DNA of 64,000 bases, taken from positions 124,001-188,000 of the forward strand of contig CAWCSA010000003.1 in the NCBI GenBank assembly GCA_963798015.1, in the 5' to 3' direction. Below the pieces are notes generated by a model. It was not told where the DNA came from. It did not search any database and worked only from the letters and a program-made list of their open reading frames with translations. Shown here piece after piece: positions 37,849 to 46,924 of the stretch. This DNA is from Roseiarcus sp963798015 (lineage in GTDB: Bacteria; Pseudomonadota; Alphaproteobacteria; Rhizobiales; Beijerinckiaceae). How positions within the stretch are numbered: position 1 is the stretch's first letter; every line of letters starts with the position of its first letter. Made by a program: the position numbers and the translations under genes.

Positions 37849-38361
37849 ATAGCCGATAGGCCCGGTAAACACGCATGGATGCCCGCCTGGGTAGCAGTTC
37901 CACCTCATTCTGCGTTTCGACTGCCGGGCGAAAACGAGGCGTCGATGCTCGGCAGCTTACGGGAGATTCCGGCCGTCGAGAATGCCTGAATCGAACGAAA
38001 TCGGCCAAAAATGCGCGCGTATTAGCGGGACTCAAGAAGGGCTCAAGCGGGTTTCCGGTTCAAACCCTTTGCCGTCTAACAGAAATATCTGTAGGAAAAT
38101 TGATTAAAGTCGAAATCCGTGCTATGAATCCAACCACTCGCGGAACCGAACTCTCGGATCGTTCGGCTGCATGTGAGACGGAGGTGGAAGCCTTACAGGA
38201 TTTTGCGAAGTCATTACGTACAATAGCGGAAGAGTTTTTATTTGGATTCGTCGTAACCCATTGAAAAGTCCCAAATCGACCAAAGGAATCCAAGGAAATC
38301 CAAGCTTTTTTTCTTGGATTCCTTTGGTTTTCCTTGGATTTATTTGGCGCTGAGGAGGGCG
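37849..38361. other. intergenic region with divergent repeat copy
   Basis: 513 bp between the DUF1254/1214 pseudogene and the stop of the convergent thioesterase gene. The composition is AT-richer than the flanks. A 46-codon frame (38124-38264, beginning MNPTTRGTELSDRSAACE) ends in VTH-stop exactly at the start of the repeat. I do not regard it as a supported gene. The right part is the divergent copy of the dispersed element (38252-38341). Confidence 0.5.
38252..38341 (-). repeat. dispersed element, divergent/partial copy with strong hairpin
   Basis: Shares CGTAACCCATTGAAAAG and AATCCAAGGAAATCCAA with the full copies at 10141-10415 and 50881-51156, but the remaining part differs. Here the phased units are followed by an inverted set (CTTGGATT and TCCTTGGATT), so 38287-38340 can form a long hairpin with a T-rich loop between two convergent genes. 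It may double as a bidirectional terminator. Confidence 0.6.
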
Positions 38362-38760
38362 TCAGAGGTTCATCTGCGTCTGCACGACCAGCGCGACCAG
38401 CTTCTCCTCTTCGGTCGCGACCCGGGTCTGCCAGATCTGGGTTCGTCTGCCGCGATGGACGACGGTCGTATGGCCGACCAATGTCGAGCCGACGGGCGCG
38501 GGGGCGACGAAATTGGTCTTGCTCTCGATCGTCGCTGTCCCCTTGGCGCCGGCGGGTAGGTTGATGAAGGCCGCCGCGGCGCCCAGCGTGTCGGCAAAGC
38601 TCATGATCGCCCCGCCATGGGCGATGCCGCCGATCGTGCACAGGTCGGGACGGATCAGCATTCGCGCCGCAAGGGTATCCTCCTCTGCGCTGACGAATTC
38701 GATCCCGAGCAATTGCGCGAACGGCAGCGGATTGGCGTTGATGTGGTCGAGCAGCGACAT
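38362..38760 (-). CDS. PaaI-family thioesterase (hotdog fold)
   Basis: A 132-residue hotdog thioesterase. The family motif GIAHGGAIMSFADTLGAAAA carries the HGG active-site loop and the catalytic acidic residue, and the strands ESKTNFVAPAPVGSTLVGHT and IWQTRVATEEEKLVALV complete the fold. It hydrolyses small or aromatic acyl-CoA thioesters, possibly as an overflow enzyme. It stands alone. Confidence 0.9.
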   Translation of the reverse strand: MSLLDHINANPLPFAQLLGIEFVSAEEDTLAARMLIRPDLCTIGGIAHGGAIMSFADTLGAAAAFINLPAGAKGTATIESKTNFVAPAPVGSTLVGHTTVVHRGRRTQIWQTRVATEEEKLVALVVQTQMNL

Positions 38761-38904
38761 GCGCCTCCCCTAAGCCCGTCCAAGCGCTAGCGGTTTGTTG
38801 CGTCTCGGCATAGCATCGCCACCGAGGCGACGCCACGCGGGGGTTCTGCGTGTGCGCCGATGACGCAGGAGAGCGGGGCGTCAGATAGCCGAAGGAGGAA
38901 AGCC

Positions 38905-39249
38905 ATGGTTCGCAGTCGGGTTCTTCTAAGCGCAGTCGTTGCGACGCTCGCGGTCACGCTTGCCGGTTGTGATGCGACCGGCGTCTACCCTGCCGCCGGT
39001 TACGTCGACCCGTTCTATGCCGGAGGCTATTACGGCGCGCCGTATTACGGTGGCGGCTACTACGGCGGCGGTTACTACGGCGGCGGCGGTTATTATGGCG
39101 GGAATGCCTGGCGTGGCGGGATCTACCGGCGCGCCGGATACTACCGCGGCGGCTATCGGGGCGGTTATCATGGCGGCGGCTTCCATGGCGGCGGCTTCCA
39201 CGGGGGCGGAGGCCATCGCGGCGGATTTGGCGGGGGCCGGCGGCGTTAG
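38905..39249 (+). CDS. Gly/Tyr-rich putative lipoprotein
   Basis: A 114-residue protein with a lipoprotein signal (VVATLAVTLAGC, lipobox LAGC, lipidated Cys at about residue 22). The rest is a low-complexity Tyr/Gly repeat (YYGGGYYGGG units), passing into Arg/Gly/His repeats (RGGYHGGGFHGGG). Such sequences form flexible, possibly adhesive or RNA-binding-like surfaces, but the function is unknown. ATG 38905 has an excellent GAAGGAGGAAAGCC site. It is followed by a GC-rich hairpin at 39273. Confidence 0.75.
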   Translation: MVRSRVLLSAVVATLAVTLAGCDATGVYPAAGYVDPFYAGGYYGAPYYGGGYYGGGYYGGGGYYGGNAWRGGIYRRAGYYRGGYRGGYHGGGFHGGGFHGGGGHRGGFGGGRRR

Positions 39250-39272
39250 GTCGATCGGGCGGCGGCCGGATG

Positions 39273-39291
39273 GCGCGGGCGTCGCCCGCGC
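39273..39291. terminator. GC-rich hairpin, possible terminator
   Basis: GCGCGGGCG-T-CGCCCGCGC is a perfect 9-bp palindrome located 24 bp after the Gly-rich lipoprotein stop, followed by CTTTAG. The T-tract is weak. It lies in a convergent gap before the end of cysK. Confidence 0.4.
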
Positions 39292-39403
39292 TTTAGCCCG
39301 ACCGAGTTTGGTGGACGCTCGTCGTGCAGGTCCACAGAGCCGCGCCGGCGCGAGGGAGACCCGTGTTTCGCTTGGGTTTGCCTGGCCACCCGGCGGGGGA
39401 CGG

Positions 39404-40378
39404 TCAGAGCCCTTCGAACAGCGCGGTCGACAAATAGCGTTCGGCGAACGACGGGATGATGATCACGATCGTCTTGCCCGCGTTTTCCGGGCGGCGACCG
39501 ACGTCGATCGCCGCTGCGATGGCGGCTCCCGAAGAAATGCCGACGGGGATTCCTTCGATGCGCGCCACCAGTCGCGCAGTGTCGAAGGCGGTCTGGTTGC
39601 CGACAACGACGATCTCGTCGATCACGCTTCGGTCGAGAATGGCGGGAACGAATCCGGCGCCGATCCCCTGAATCTTATGCGGGCCGGGCGCTCCGCCGGA
39701 CAGAACGGCCGAATCCTCCGGTTCGACCGCGACCATGCGGACGCTCGGCTTGCGCGCCTTCAAAACCTCGCCGACGCCGGTGATCGTCCCGCCGGTGCCA
39801 ACGCCGGAGACGACAATGTCGACCTCGCCGTTCGTGTCGTTCCAGATCTCCTCCGCTGTGGTGCGGCGGTGGATGTCCGGATTGGCAGGGTTTTCGAACT
39901 GCTGCGGCATGACCGCGCCGGGCGTCGCCTCGATGATTTCATGCGCCTTGGCGATTGCGCCTTTCATGCCCTGCGCGGCGGGCGTGAGAACCAATTCGGC
40001 CCCGAGCAGCGCCAGCATCTTGCGGCGCTCGACCGACATGGATTCGGGCATCACGAGAATCAGTCGATAGCTGCGGGCGGCGGCGACGAAGGCGAGCGCG
40101 ATTCCGGTGTTGCCTGAGGTCGGCTCGACCAGAACGCCCCGCCCAGGCGAGATCTTGCCCTGCGCCTCGAGCGCATCGATCATGGCGACGCCGATGCGAT
40201 CCTTGACGCTGGAGATCGGATTGAAGAACTCGAGCTTGGCGACAAGACGGGCGATAACGCCCTTCTCCTTGCCGATCCGGTCGATCCTAACGAGGGGCGT
40301 ATCACCGATCGTATCGGTGATCGACGCATAAACCTTCCCGCGGCCAGGTGTTCGCCGCACAGCGCCTGCATCCGTCAT
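39404..40378 (-). CDS. cysK: cysteine synthase A (O-acetylserine sulfhydrylase)
   Basis: A 324-residue PLP enzyme that makes cysteine from O-acetylserine and sulfide. The PLP lysine is Lys59 in FFNPISSVKDRIG; the substrate loop PTSGNTGIALAF and the phosphate-binding GTGGT in VVSGVGTGGTITGVG are intact. The length fits CysK, with a short N-terminal extension of about 14 residues. The Rrf2 regulator gene lies 101 bp upstream on the same strand, recalling the IscR/CymR-type control of cysteine genes. Confidence 0.94.
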   Translation of the reverse strand: MTDAGAVRRTPGRGKVYASITDTIGDTPLVRIDRIGKEKGVIARLVAKLEFFNPISSVKDRIGVAMIDALEAQGKISPGRGVLVEPTSGNTGIALAFVAAARSYRLILVMPESMSVERRKMLALLGAELVLTPAAQGMKGAIAKAHEIIEATPGAVMPQQFENPANPDIHRRTTAEEIWNDTNGEVDIVVSGVGTGGTITGVGEVLKARKPSVRMVAVEPEDSAVLSGGAPGPHKIQGIGAGFVPAILDRSVIDEIVVVGNQTAFDTARLVARIEGIPVGISSGAAIAAAIDVGRRPENAGKTIVIIIPSFAERYLSTALFEGL

Positions 40379-40479
40379 TGGCCGTCACTCCAAAATGTCC
40401 ATCGGACCGCGCCGTGAGGCGCGATCCGATAGTAACATTTTATACGGCAGACAACTATACAACGCCGCAAACAACTGCG

Positions 40480-40932
40480 TCAGATGGCGAAATCGCCGCT
40501 GACTTTCTCGTCGTCGAGCACATGCGTCTTCTCGGCGGTGTCGCACATCTGTTCGACCGTGATCGCGTCGAGGTTGCCGAGAAAGGTTTCGCCCGCCCTG
40601 CGTACGGCCGGATCAATCACCCGCTCAAGCAGCACCGAGTTTGACCCGAGATCGTCGGGATCGGCAGTGCTTAGCGACATCGCGGTGCGCACAATCTCGC
40701 CCACAGTGATGCGCCGACGCTCCCGCGCCAGTTCATAGCCGCCTCGCGGCCCGCGCACGCCCTTGAGGATTTTGGCGTGGACCAGGCCCTGGAGCAAGGT
40801 CTCCAGGTGCCGGGGGGGCAATTTATGACGCGCAGCCAAAGCTTTGGCCGCAACCGGCGCCGAGCGCGAATGCAACGCGACATCAACAACGGCGGCGATA
40901 GCGAGAACGCTCCGTCGCGACAATAAGTTCAT
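40480..40932 (-). CDS. Rrf2-family transcriptional regulator
   Basis: A 150-residue Rrf2 protein with winged helix at the N-terminus (LAIAAVVDVALHSRS, KLPPRHLETLLQGLVHAKIL, GVRGPRGGYELARERRRIT). It lacks the three clustered cysteines that bind Fe-S in IscR/NsrR and has a single Cys near the C-terminus, so it is nearer to CymR-like members. These repress cysteine metabolism genes; cysK lies just downstream, consistent with this. ATG 40932 is preceded by AGGAGG; the longer frame upstream runs into dut. Confidence 0.88.
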   Translation of the reverse strand: MNLLSRRSVLAIAAVVDVALHSRSAPVAAKALAARHKLPPRHLETLLQGLVHAKILKGVRGPRGGYELARERRRITVGEIVRTAMSLSTADPDDLGSNSVLLERVIDPAVRRAGETFLGNLDAITVEQMCDTAEKTHVLDDEKVSGDFAI

Positions 40933-40943
40933 TTTCGTACCTC

Positions 40944-41399
40944 CTACTGTGAGCGCCCAGTGGAACCGAATCCATTTGAGCCACGGACGCTCGAAGTGAG
41001 ACGCTCGCCCGAAATCAGAGCTGCACGTTCCACAGAGCAAACGACGAGTTGCGCTATCCGCGCCCCCCGCCGAACGGTAAAGGGCTTGTCCCCAAAATTG
41101 ACGAGTATGACACCAATTTCGCCGCGATAATCAGCGTCGATTGTCCCCGGACTGTTGAGGACCGTCACCCCATCCTTCAAAGCCAACCCTGATCGGGGCC
41201 GGATCTGAGCTTCAAATCCTTTTGGCAGTTCGATAACCATCCCGGTCGCGATCAACGCCCGCGATCCAGGGGCCATGACAACCTCTTCGTCCGCCGGAAG
41301 GGCCGCCACCAGATCCATCCCGGCGGCACCCTCACTCGCATAGGCCGGCAATTGCAACCCCTCACCATGTGGTAATCTATGGTAACTAATCGTGATCAT
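40944..41399 (-). CDS. dut: dUTP diphosphatase
   Basis: A 151-residue trimeric dUTPase, which hydrolyses dUTP to dUMP and pyrophosphate. The five motifs are visible: AGMDLVAA, RPRSGLALKDG, GTIDADYRGEIGVILVN (uracil pocket and catalytic Asp), RIAQLVV and the C-terminal GSNGFGSTGR that closes over the substrate. Its start overlaps the stop of coaBC by 4 bp, the conserved coaBC-dut arrangement. This gene is intact, unlike its two upstream neighbours. Confidence 0.95.
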   Translation of the reverse strand: MITISYHRLPHGEGLQLPAYASEGAAGMDLVAALPADEEVVMAPGSRALIATGMVIELPKGFEAQIRPRSGLALKDGVTVLNSPGTIDADYRGEIGVILVNFGDKPFTVRRGARIAQLVVCSVERAALISGERLTSSVRGSNGFGSTGRSQ

Positions 41400-42650
41400 T
41401 GTCGCTTCGCCAGTTCAACGGCGAGGCGCCGAACGATGCCGTTTGCGACTTCGGCCTTGGTCATCGGGGGCCAGGATTCAACTCCGGCGGCGTCGATCAC
41501 CTGGACTTGATTGGTTTCGCCACCGAATGTCGAGGTGCCTTCCGCGACACTATTGGCAATGATGAGATCACAACCCTTTCGTCGTAATTTGGCCATGGCG
41601 TTCGCCGTAACGTTCTCAGTTTCGGCAGCGAAGCCAATTACAACTGTCGGCCGCATTGTCGTCTTCTTTGCGACCTCGGCAAGTATATCGGGGTTCTCCA
41701 CCAAGCGAAGAGTTGGAGACTCCTTGGCGTCTTTTTTGATCTTTTGATGGGCGACGTTTTCCGCGCGCCAATCGGCGACCGCCGCCGCTGCTATGAATGC
41801 GTCTGCGGGCAGCGCGGCTTCGACCGCTTCCCGCATATCGCACGCCGAACCGACGTGAAACACTTCGGCGCCGGGCGGATCAGACATTCCCACCGGGCCG
41901 GTAATGAGCGTCACCCTTGCACCAGCGCCAACGGCAGCTTGCGCAATTGCATGTCCTTGGCGTCCAGAAGACCGGTTTCCGAGGAAACGAACCGGGTCAA
42001 TGGGCTCGTAGGTCGGCCCCGAAGTGACAATGACGTGCCGCCCGCCGAGCGGACCCGAATCACCTGCCCGACCTTGAAGCCTGGACGCTGCCTCAGCGGC
42101 CAACGCCGCCTCGATCGCCTCAACGATCGCCGGCGGCTCGGCCATGCGGCCAGGGCCAAATTCGCCGCACGCCATCGGCCCCGAATTCGGGGCCGACAAA
42201 CAGAACGCCGTCGTCCCTCAGGCGTTCTAGGTTGCGGCGAGTGGCCGGGTGCAGCCACATCCGGACATTCATCGCAGGGGCGGCAAGGACGCGTTTGTCG
42301 GTCGCAAGCAAGACGGTGGTCGCCATGTCGTCAGCGAGACCGGCGGCCATGCGGGCCAGGATATTCGCGCTTGCTGGCGCAATTACGATGAGGTCGGCAG
42401 CGCGCGACAACTCGATATGGCCGATCGCCGCTTCGTCTGTGAGGCTAAACAGATCATCGCGGACGGATTGCCCGCTGAGAGTCGCAGCGGAAAGCGGGGA
42501 AATGAACTGTCGGGCCGCGGAAGTCATGACAACCCTAACACTCGCGCTCCGGTCTTTGAGCCGGCAAATCAACTCTAGCGATTTGTACGCCGCGATTCCA
42601 CCACTTATAATCAGGAGAATGCGGGCGCGCGATAGCGGGATGCCACTCAT
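41396..42650 (-). pseudogene. coaBC: bifunctional phosphopantothenoylcysteine decarboxylase/synthetase, frameshifted
   Basis: CoaBC makes 4'-phosphopantetheine for CoA and is normally essential. The CoaC half starts at ATG 42650 (ILLIISGGIAAYKSLEL, APAMNVRMWLHPATRRN). The frame then breaks after GVLFVGP: the conserved NSGPMACGEFGPGRMAEP lies one frame over and leads into the CoaB half (VIVTSGPTYEPIDPVRFLGN, NRSSGRQGHAIA). The length is 3n+1; deleting one base in the GGCCCCGAATT stretch near 42187-42191 restores a normal protein of about 417 residues. Either there is a sequence error or another copy exists. Without correction the frame stops at 42120. Confidence 0.92.
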
Positions 42651-43002
42651 TCGCGATGACCTAAGCTCGCTCGTAGCGTTCTGGGTCAGCCCCTGACGCC
42701 GAGGAAATCAAAGAAAGGATGGGTGAAACGTCCATTCGCGGCTTCATCCGCTTGCTACCCTCCGGCCCGTCGTTACGTAAACCGCTTTTCTAATGCCACC
42801 AGTGCCACCAGAGGAATGCCACGAACATTTACGAAATGGCAATTATCACAATTGTGGTATTCCCGGCGCGCGATTGTAGCGTGCGGTTCGGGGATTGCCA
42901 GTCGCGGCCAACCCCGCCGCTGACTTGAGGTCGGAGACTTCCGGTAAGGCCTCGTCGGGCGCGCTCCTCGCCAGAAGGCGCGCCGCGGACAGGCTGGCTG
43001 AT
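42651..43002. other. gap between coaBC and ubiB
   Basis: 352 bp on the minus strand between ubiB and coaBC. In related genomes the two genes are usually tightly spaced, so this is unusually long. It contains a perfect CACAATTGTG palindrome (42847-42856) in an AT-rich patch, and short direct repeats of GCCACCAG nearby. No gene is recognisable. Confidence 0.45.
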
Positions 43003-44563
43003 CTACAGGACCCACCGATACGCCGCCATGACCAGGAGCGCTAGCAAAAAACCAGTCAAAACAAAGGTGAACCCCACTCGGAGGGTGAGTTCGGGAATGA
43101 TTTTCGCAATTTCCCTCTCGCTGTCTGCCTCGAGTTCGAGCCTCGAGTTTATCGGCGATTTGCTCCAGCCGGCGCGGCGCGTCGCCGAGGAAGGAGGCAA
43201 GGGACGAAAAGATCCGACCGGCGTCTTCGAAGCGCCGAACCGGACCGAGGTGTTCCGCGATCCAAGTGCCCACGATCGGTTCGGCGGTCGACCACATGTT
43301 GAGCTGCGGATCGAGCTTTCGTGCCACGCCCTCGACGACGACCATTGTTTTCTGGAGCATCACCAGTTCGATTCGGGTGGCCATTTCGAACAAGGCAGTA
43401 ATTTCGAACAGGAGCGTCAGGACTTTCGCCATCGAGATCTGATCGGCGGTGCGGGAGTGGATCGGTTCGCCGATAGCCCGGAGAGCCTGGGCGAAATCTT
43501 CGACCCGATATGTGTGAGGCACGTAGCCGGCCTCGAAATGAACCTCGGCAACCCGCAGGTAGTCGCGGCGAATGAAACCGTAGAGGATTTCAGCCAGGAA
43601 TCGACGCTCCTTGCGCCCCAACCGACCCATGATCCCAAAATCCACGGCGACGATATGACCTTCCTTGTCGACGAAAAAATTGCCTTGATGCATATCGGCG
43701 TGGAAGAAGCCGTCGCGCAGCGCTGTGCGCAAAAATGTCTAAATCAGAGCGCGGGCAAGGGACTGAGGATCAAACCCAAGCGCGATCAGACGGTCAGGGT
43801 CGGCCAGGGGCACCCCGTCGATCCATTCCATCGTCATCACCTCGCGGGTGGTGCGGCTCCAGTCCACCACCGGCGCGCGAACGTCTGGATCATCCTTTGA
43901 GTTTTCTACGAATTCCGACGCCGCGGCCGCCTCGAGCCGGAAATCCATCTCCATGCGCACGGAGCGCGCGAGCGTCTCGACAACTTGGGCGAGCCGCAGG
44001 CGCCGGAACTCCGGCGCCAGGCTCTCGGCGAACCGCGCGGCGAACGCCATGTCCGAGAGGTCGCGCGCAAAGCGCCGCTCGGTGCCGGCGCGCAGCACTT
44101 TGACCGCGACTGGCCGCAAGCCTTCGTCGGTTTGCACCTCGGCGCGATGGACCTGGGCGATTGAAGCCGCCGCGACCGGCTCGCCGAAGCTCTCGAACAG
44201 CAACTCGATCTTCATGCCGAAAGAAGCCTCGACAATGGCGACCGCCATTTCGCGGCTCATCGGCGCGACGCGATCCTGCAGTCGCTCGAGCTCAATGGCG
44301 ACCTTGCCGCCGACAATGTCCGGCCGCGTTGAAAGGAACTGTCCAAGCTTTACGTAAGACGGCCCCAATCGATCGATCGCCCGGGATAAGCCGGCCAGGC
44401 CATCGCCGTCGCGTTTTGCAATCAAGTTGGCCAACGCGAGCGGCGGCCTCAGCACCGGGGGCAGGGGGACCGGATCGACGCCGACAAACGCCCCTTCTCG
44501 GGCGAACACGAAAGCGGCGCGCGTCAGCCTTGAGACGTGGCCGAGCGACGACAAAATCGGCAT
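43003..44563 (-). pseudogene. ubiB: 2-octaprenylphenol hydroxylase/UbiB kinase-like protein, disrupted
   Basis: UbiB is an atypical membrane kinase/ATPase needed for ubiquinone synthesis. The N-terminal KxGQ motif (GPSYVKLGQFLSTRPD), the AAASIAQVHRAEV loop and VAVKVLR are intact. At 43741-43739 the codon expected to be CAG (in LI-Q-TFLRTALRDG) is TAG. Beyond it, in the same frame, are the catalytic GFFHADMHQGNFFVD and AVDFGIMGRLG. Near the end a 13-bp duplication (direct repeats GCCTCGAGTT at 43127 and 43140) shifts the frame. Removing it joins EQIADKLEA to DSEREIAKIIPEL and the final membrane helix, ending at 43003. Two independent lesions argue for real inactivation. Confidence 0.92.
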
Positions 44564-44566
44564 GAA

Positions 44567-45325
44567 TTAGAGTTTCCAGCCCGAGTGGATCGCGACGACG
44601 CCCCCGCTCAGGCGTGTGAAGTCCACGCGCGCGAACCCCGCCTCGCCGATCATCTCTGCGAAGCGCTCCGGGGGCGGAAATTTGCGAATCGAGTCAACAA
44701 GATAGCGATACGCGCCGCCATCGCCGGTTACCGCTTTGCCGATGGGCGGAATGGCAGCGAAGGAGTAGGCCTCGTACAATCGATCCATGATAGGCAAATC
44801 GACGCGCGAGAATTCGAGGCACAAGAAGCGCCCGCCACGCCTGAGCACGCGATAGGCTTCCTGAAGAGCGTTTTCAATTCGTGGCACGTTGCGGATGCCG
44901 AACGCGATTGTGTAGGCGTCGAACCGCCCATCGGGCAGCGGCAACGCCTCTGCATTGCCCTCGACGAACGTCGGTTGTGTAGAGAAAGACCGCTTCGCCG
45001 CCCGCTTTTCCCCAACGCTGAGCATATCCCCATTGACGTCGACGACCGTCACCTCGGTCAGAGGGCCACCCGCCTTCGCCACGCGGAAGGCGACGTCGCC
45101 AGTCCCGCCTGCGACATCGATATGAGCAAAAGGACGGCGCAACGATGGGCGAACCTTGGCGACGAGAGTGTCCTTCCAAGCCCGGTGCAGGCCGAACGAC
45201 ATCAAATCGTTCATCAGGTCATACCGATTGGCGACGCTATGGAAGACGCCGTTCACCAGGCTCTGCTTTTCGTCCAGCCGAACAGTGCGTTGGCCGAAAT
45301 GCGTTTGATCGCCCGCCGCGGCCAT
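44567..45325 (-). CDS. ubiE: ubiquinone/menaquinone C-methyltransferase
   Basis: A 252-residue SAM-dependent methyltransferase that methylates the 2-polyprenyl-benzoquinol ring. Family motifs are ANRYDLMNDLMSFGLHR, the SAM-binding HIDVAGGTGDVAF and YTIAFGIRNVPRIENAL. ATG 45325 with AGGAGA upstream was chosen; the longer frame encodes unrelated sequence. Only 3 bp separate its stop from the ubiB start, so ubiE and ubiB form an operon, as expected for ubiquinone genes. Confidence 0.95.
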   Translation of the reverse strand: MAAAGDQTHFGQRTVRLDEKQSLVNGVFHSVANRYDLMNDLMSFGLHRAWKDTLVAKVRPSLRRPFAHIDVAGGTGDVAFRVAKAGGPLTEVTVVDVNGDMLSVGEKRAAKRSFSTQPTFVEGNAEALPLPDGRFDAYTIAFGIRNVPRIENALQEAYRVLRRGGRFLCLEFSRVDLPIMDRLYEAYSFAAIPPIGKAVTGDGGAYRYLVDSIRKFPPPERFAEMIGEAGFARVDFTRLSGGVVAIHSGWKL

Positions 45326-45389
45326 CTGGGCTCTCCTATGAAACGGCTCAAACCTTAGCGCGCGCGGCGCTGGGCGTACACTGGCGCGG

Positions 45390-46166
45390 TCAGTCCAGGC
45401 GCACAGGGATTCCGGCCTCGGCCATTCGGGCCTTCGCCTGCCGGATCGTGAATTCGCCAAAATGGAAGATCGAGGCCGCGAGCACCGCGCTGGCGCGCCC
45501 TTCTCGCACGCCCGCGACGAGGTGATCGAGATCACCGACGCCCCCGGACGCGATGACCGGAATGGCGACCGCGTCGGCGACCGCTCGGGTCAGCTCGAGG
45601 TCGAAGCCCTGCCTCGATCCGTCGCGATCCATCGAGGTTAAAAGGATCTCGCCCGCGCCGAGAGCGGCGACTTCGCGCGCATAGCCGATCGCCTCGATGC
45701 CGGTCGCCCGCCGTCCGCCATGGGTGAAGATCTCCCAGCACGGCGCCTCGCCAGTCGCAGACACCTTCTTGGCGTCGATGGCGACGACGACGCACTGGGC
45801 GCCAAACTTCTCCGCGGCCTGGCGCACGATGTCCGGGTCGGCGACAGCCGCTGAATTGATCGAGGCCTTGTCGGCGCCGGCGAGCAGGAGCTTGCGGATG
45901 TCCTCGATCGTCCGCACGCCACCGCCGACCGTTAGCGGCACGAAGCAGACCTCCGCCGTACGCCTGACGACGTCGAGCAGAATGCCGCGGTCTTCATGGC
46001 TGGCCGTAATGTCCAGGAAGCACAGCTCATCAGCACCCGCTCGATCGTACGCGATCGCGCTCTCCACCGGATCGCCGGCGTCGCGCAGATTGACGAAGTT
46101 GATTCCCTTGACGACCCGGCCGTCCTTGACGTCGAGACAGGGGATGACCCGCGCCTTCAATGTCAC
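45390..46166 (-). CDS. hisF: imidazole glycerol phosphate synthase cyclase subunit
   Basis: A 258-residue (beta-alpha)8 barrel. With ammonia from HisH it turns PRFAR into IGP and AICAR. The catalytic Asp is in IPCLDVKDGRVVKG, the second in CVVVAIDAKKV, and phosphate-binding loops are GGGVRT and the late VIASGGVGDLDHL. Its start overlaps the hisA stop by 4 bp. Last gene of the hisBHAF group. Confidence 0.95.
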   Translation of the reverse strand: MTLKARVIPCLDVKDGRVVKGINFVNLRDAGDPVESAIAYDRAGADELCFLDITASHEDRGILLDVVRRTAEVCFVPLTVGGGVRTIEDIRKLLLAGADKASINSAAVADPDIVRQAAEKFGAQCVVVAIDAKKVSATGEAPCWEIFTHGGRRATGIEAIGYAREVAALGAGEILLTSMDRDGSRQGFDLELTRAVADAVAIPVIASGGVGDLDHLVAGVREGRASAVLAASIFHFGEFTIRQAKARMAEAGIPVRLD

Positions 46167-46924
46167 TGAGGCGACCCCGTTGGCCGTTCCGATCGTCCGC
46201 CAGCGTGAAGGAGGGTCAGCGCCGCGCGCGGATCAAGCCGGCCGTCATAGAGCGCGCGCCCAACGATGGCGCCGGCGAGGCGATCGCAATCCGGTTCGGT
46301 CAAACGTCGGATGTCCTCGATGGAGGCGAGGCCACCCGAGGCAATGACCGGTATCTCTAGCTTGTCTGCCAGTGCGATCGTGCTTTCAAGGTTGAGGCCC
46401 TCAAGCGCGCCGTCACGCGCGATGTCGGTGTAGATGATCGCCGCAACGCCTGCGTCCTGAAACCGCCGTGCGAGATCGAGAGCGGACACGTCCGAGGTTT
46501 TCGCCCAGCCCTCGATGGCGACGACGCCCTCGCGGGCGTCGACGCCGACCGCAATGCGGCCCGGATAAAGTCGCGCCGCTTCGCGCACGAAATCGGGATC
46601 GCGCACCGCTGCAGTGCCAATGATCACGCGGGTCACACCGCTCTCCAGCCAGCCGCGCACGGTCTTCATGTCGCGGATTCCGCCACCGAGTTGCAGCTTG
46701 ACTGTAAGCCCGATGAGAATGTGTCGAACAGCGTCGGCGTTCATCGGCTTGCCAGCGAACGCGCCGTCGAGATCGACGACGTGCAAATAGTCGAACCCTT
46801 GCGCGATGAACGCTCGCGCCTGGTCGGCCGGATCGGCGTTGAACATTGTTGCGCGCGTCATGTCGCCCTGGACAAGGCGAACGCACTGGCCGTCTTTGAG
46901 ATCGATTGCGGGAAACAGGATCAC
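46163..46924 (-). CDS. hisA: phosphoribosylformimino-5-aminoimidazole carboxamide ribotide isomerase
   Basis: A 253-residue (beta-alpha)8 barrel, paralogous to HisF, that isomerises ProFAR to PRFAR. The catalytic Asp lies in ILFPAIDLKDGQCVRL; VVDLDGAFAGKP and VIASGGLASIEDI are family segments. The GTG at 46924 overlaps the hisH stop (GTGA) and gives the canonical VILFPAIDL start; another GTG three codons upstream is possible but inside hisH. Confidence 0.94.
   Translation of the reverse strand: MILFPAIDLKDGQCVRLVQGDMTRATMFNADPADQARAFIAQGFDYLHVVDLDGAFAGKPMNADAVRHILIGLTVKLQLGGGIRDMKTVRGWLESGVTRVIIGTAAVRDPDFVREAARLYPGRIAVGVDAREGVVAIEGWAKTSDVSALDLARRFQDAGVAAIIYTDIARDGALEGLNLESTIALADKLEIPVIASGGLASIEDIRRLTEPDCDRLAGAIVGRALYDGRLDPRAALTLLHAGGRSERPTGSPQ

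Noticed and set aside
37875..38264. 129-codon plus-strand ORF before the thioesterase gene
   Set aside because: Composition is uneven, there is no ribosome-binding site, and it ends inside the repeat; likely chance.
38281..38345. CRISPR-like repeat array in the phased AATCCAAGGA blocks
   Set aside because: Units are only 10 bp, directly adjoining, without spacers, and no cas genes are present.
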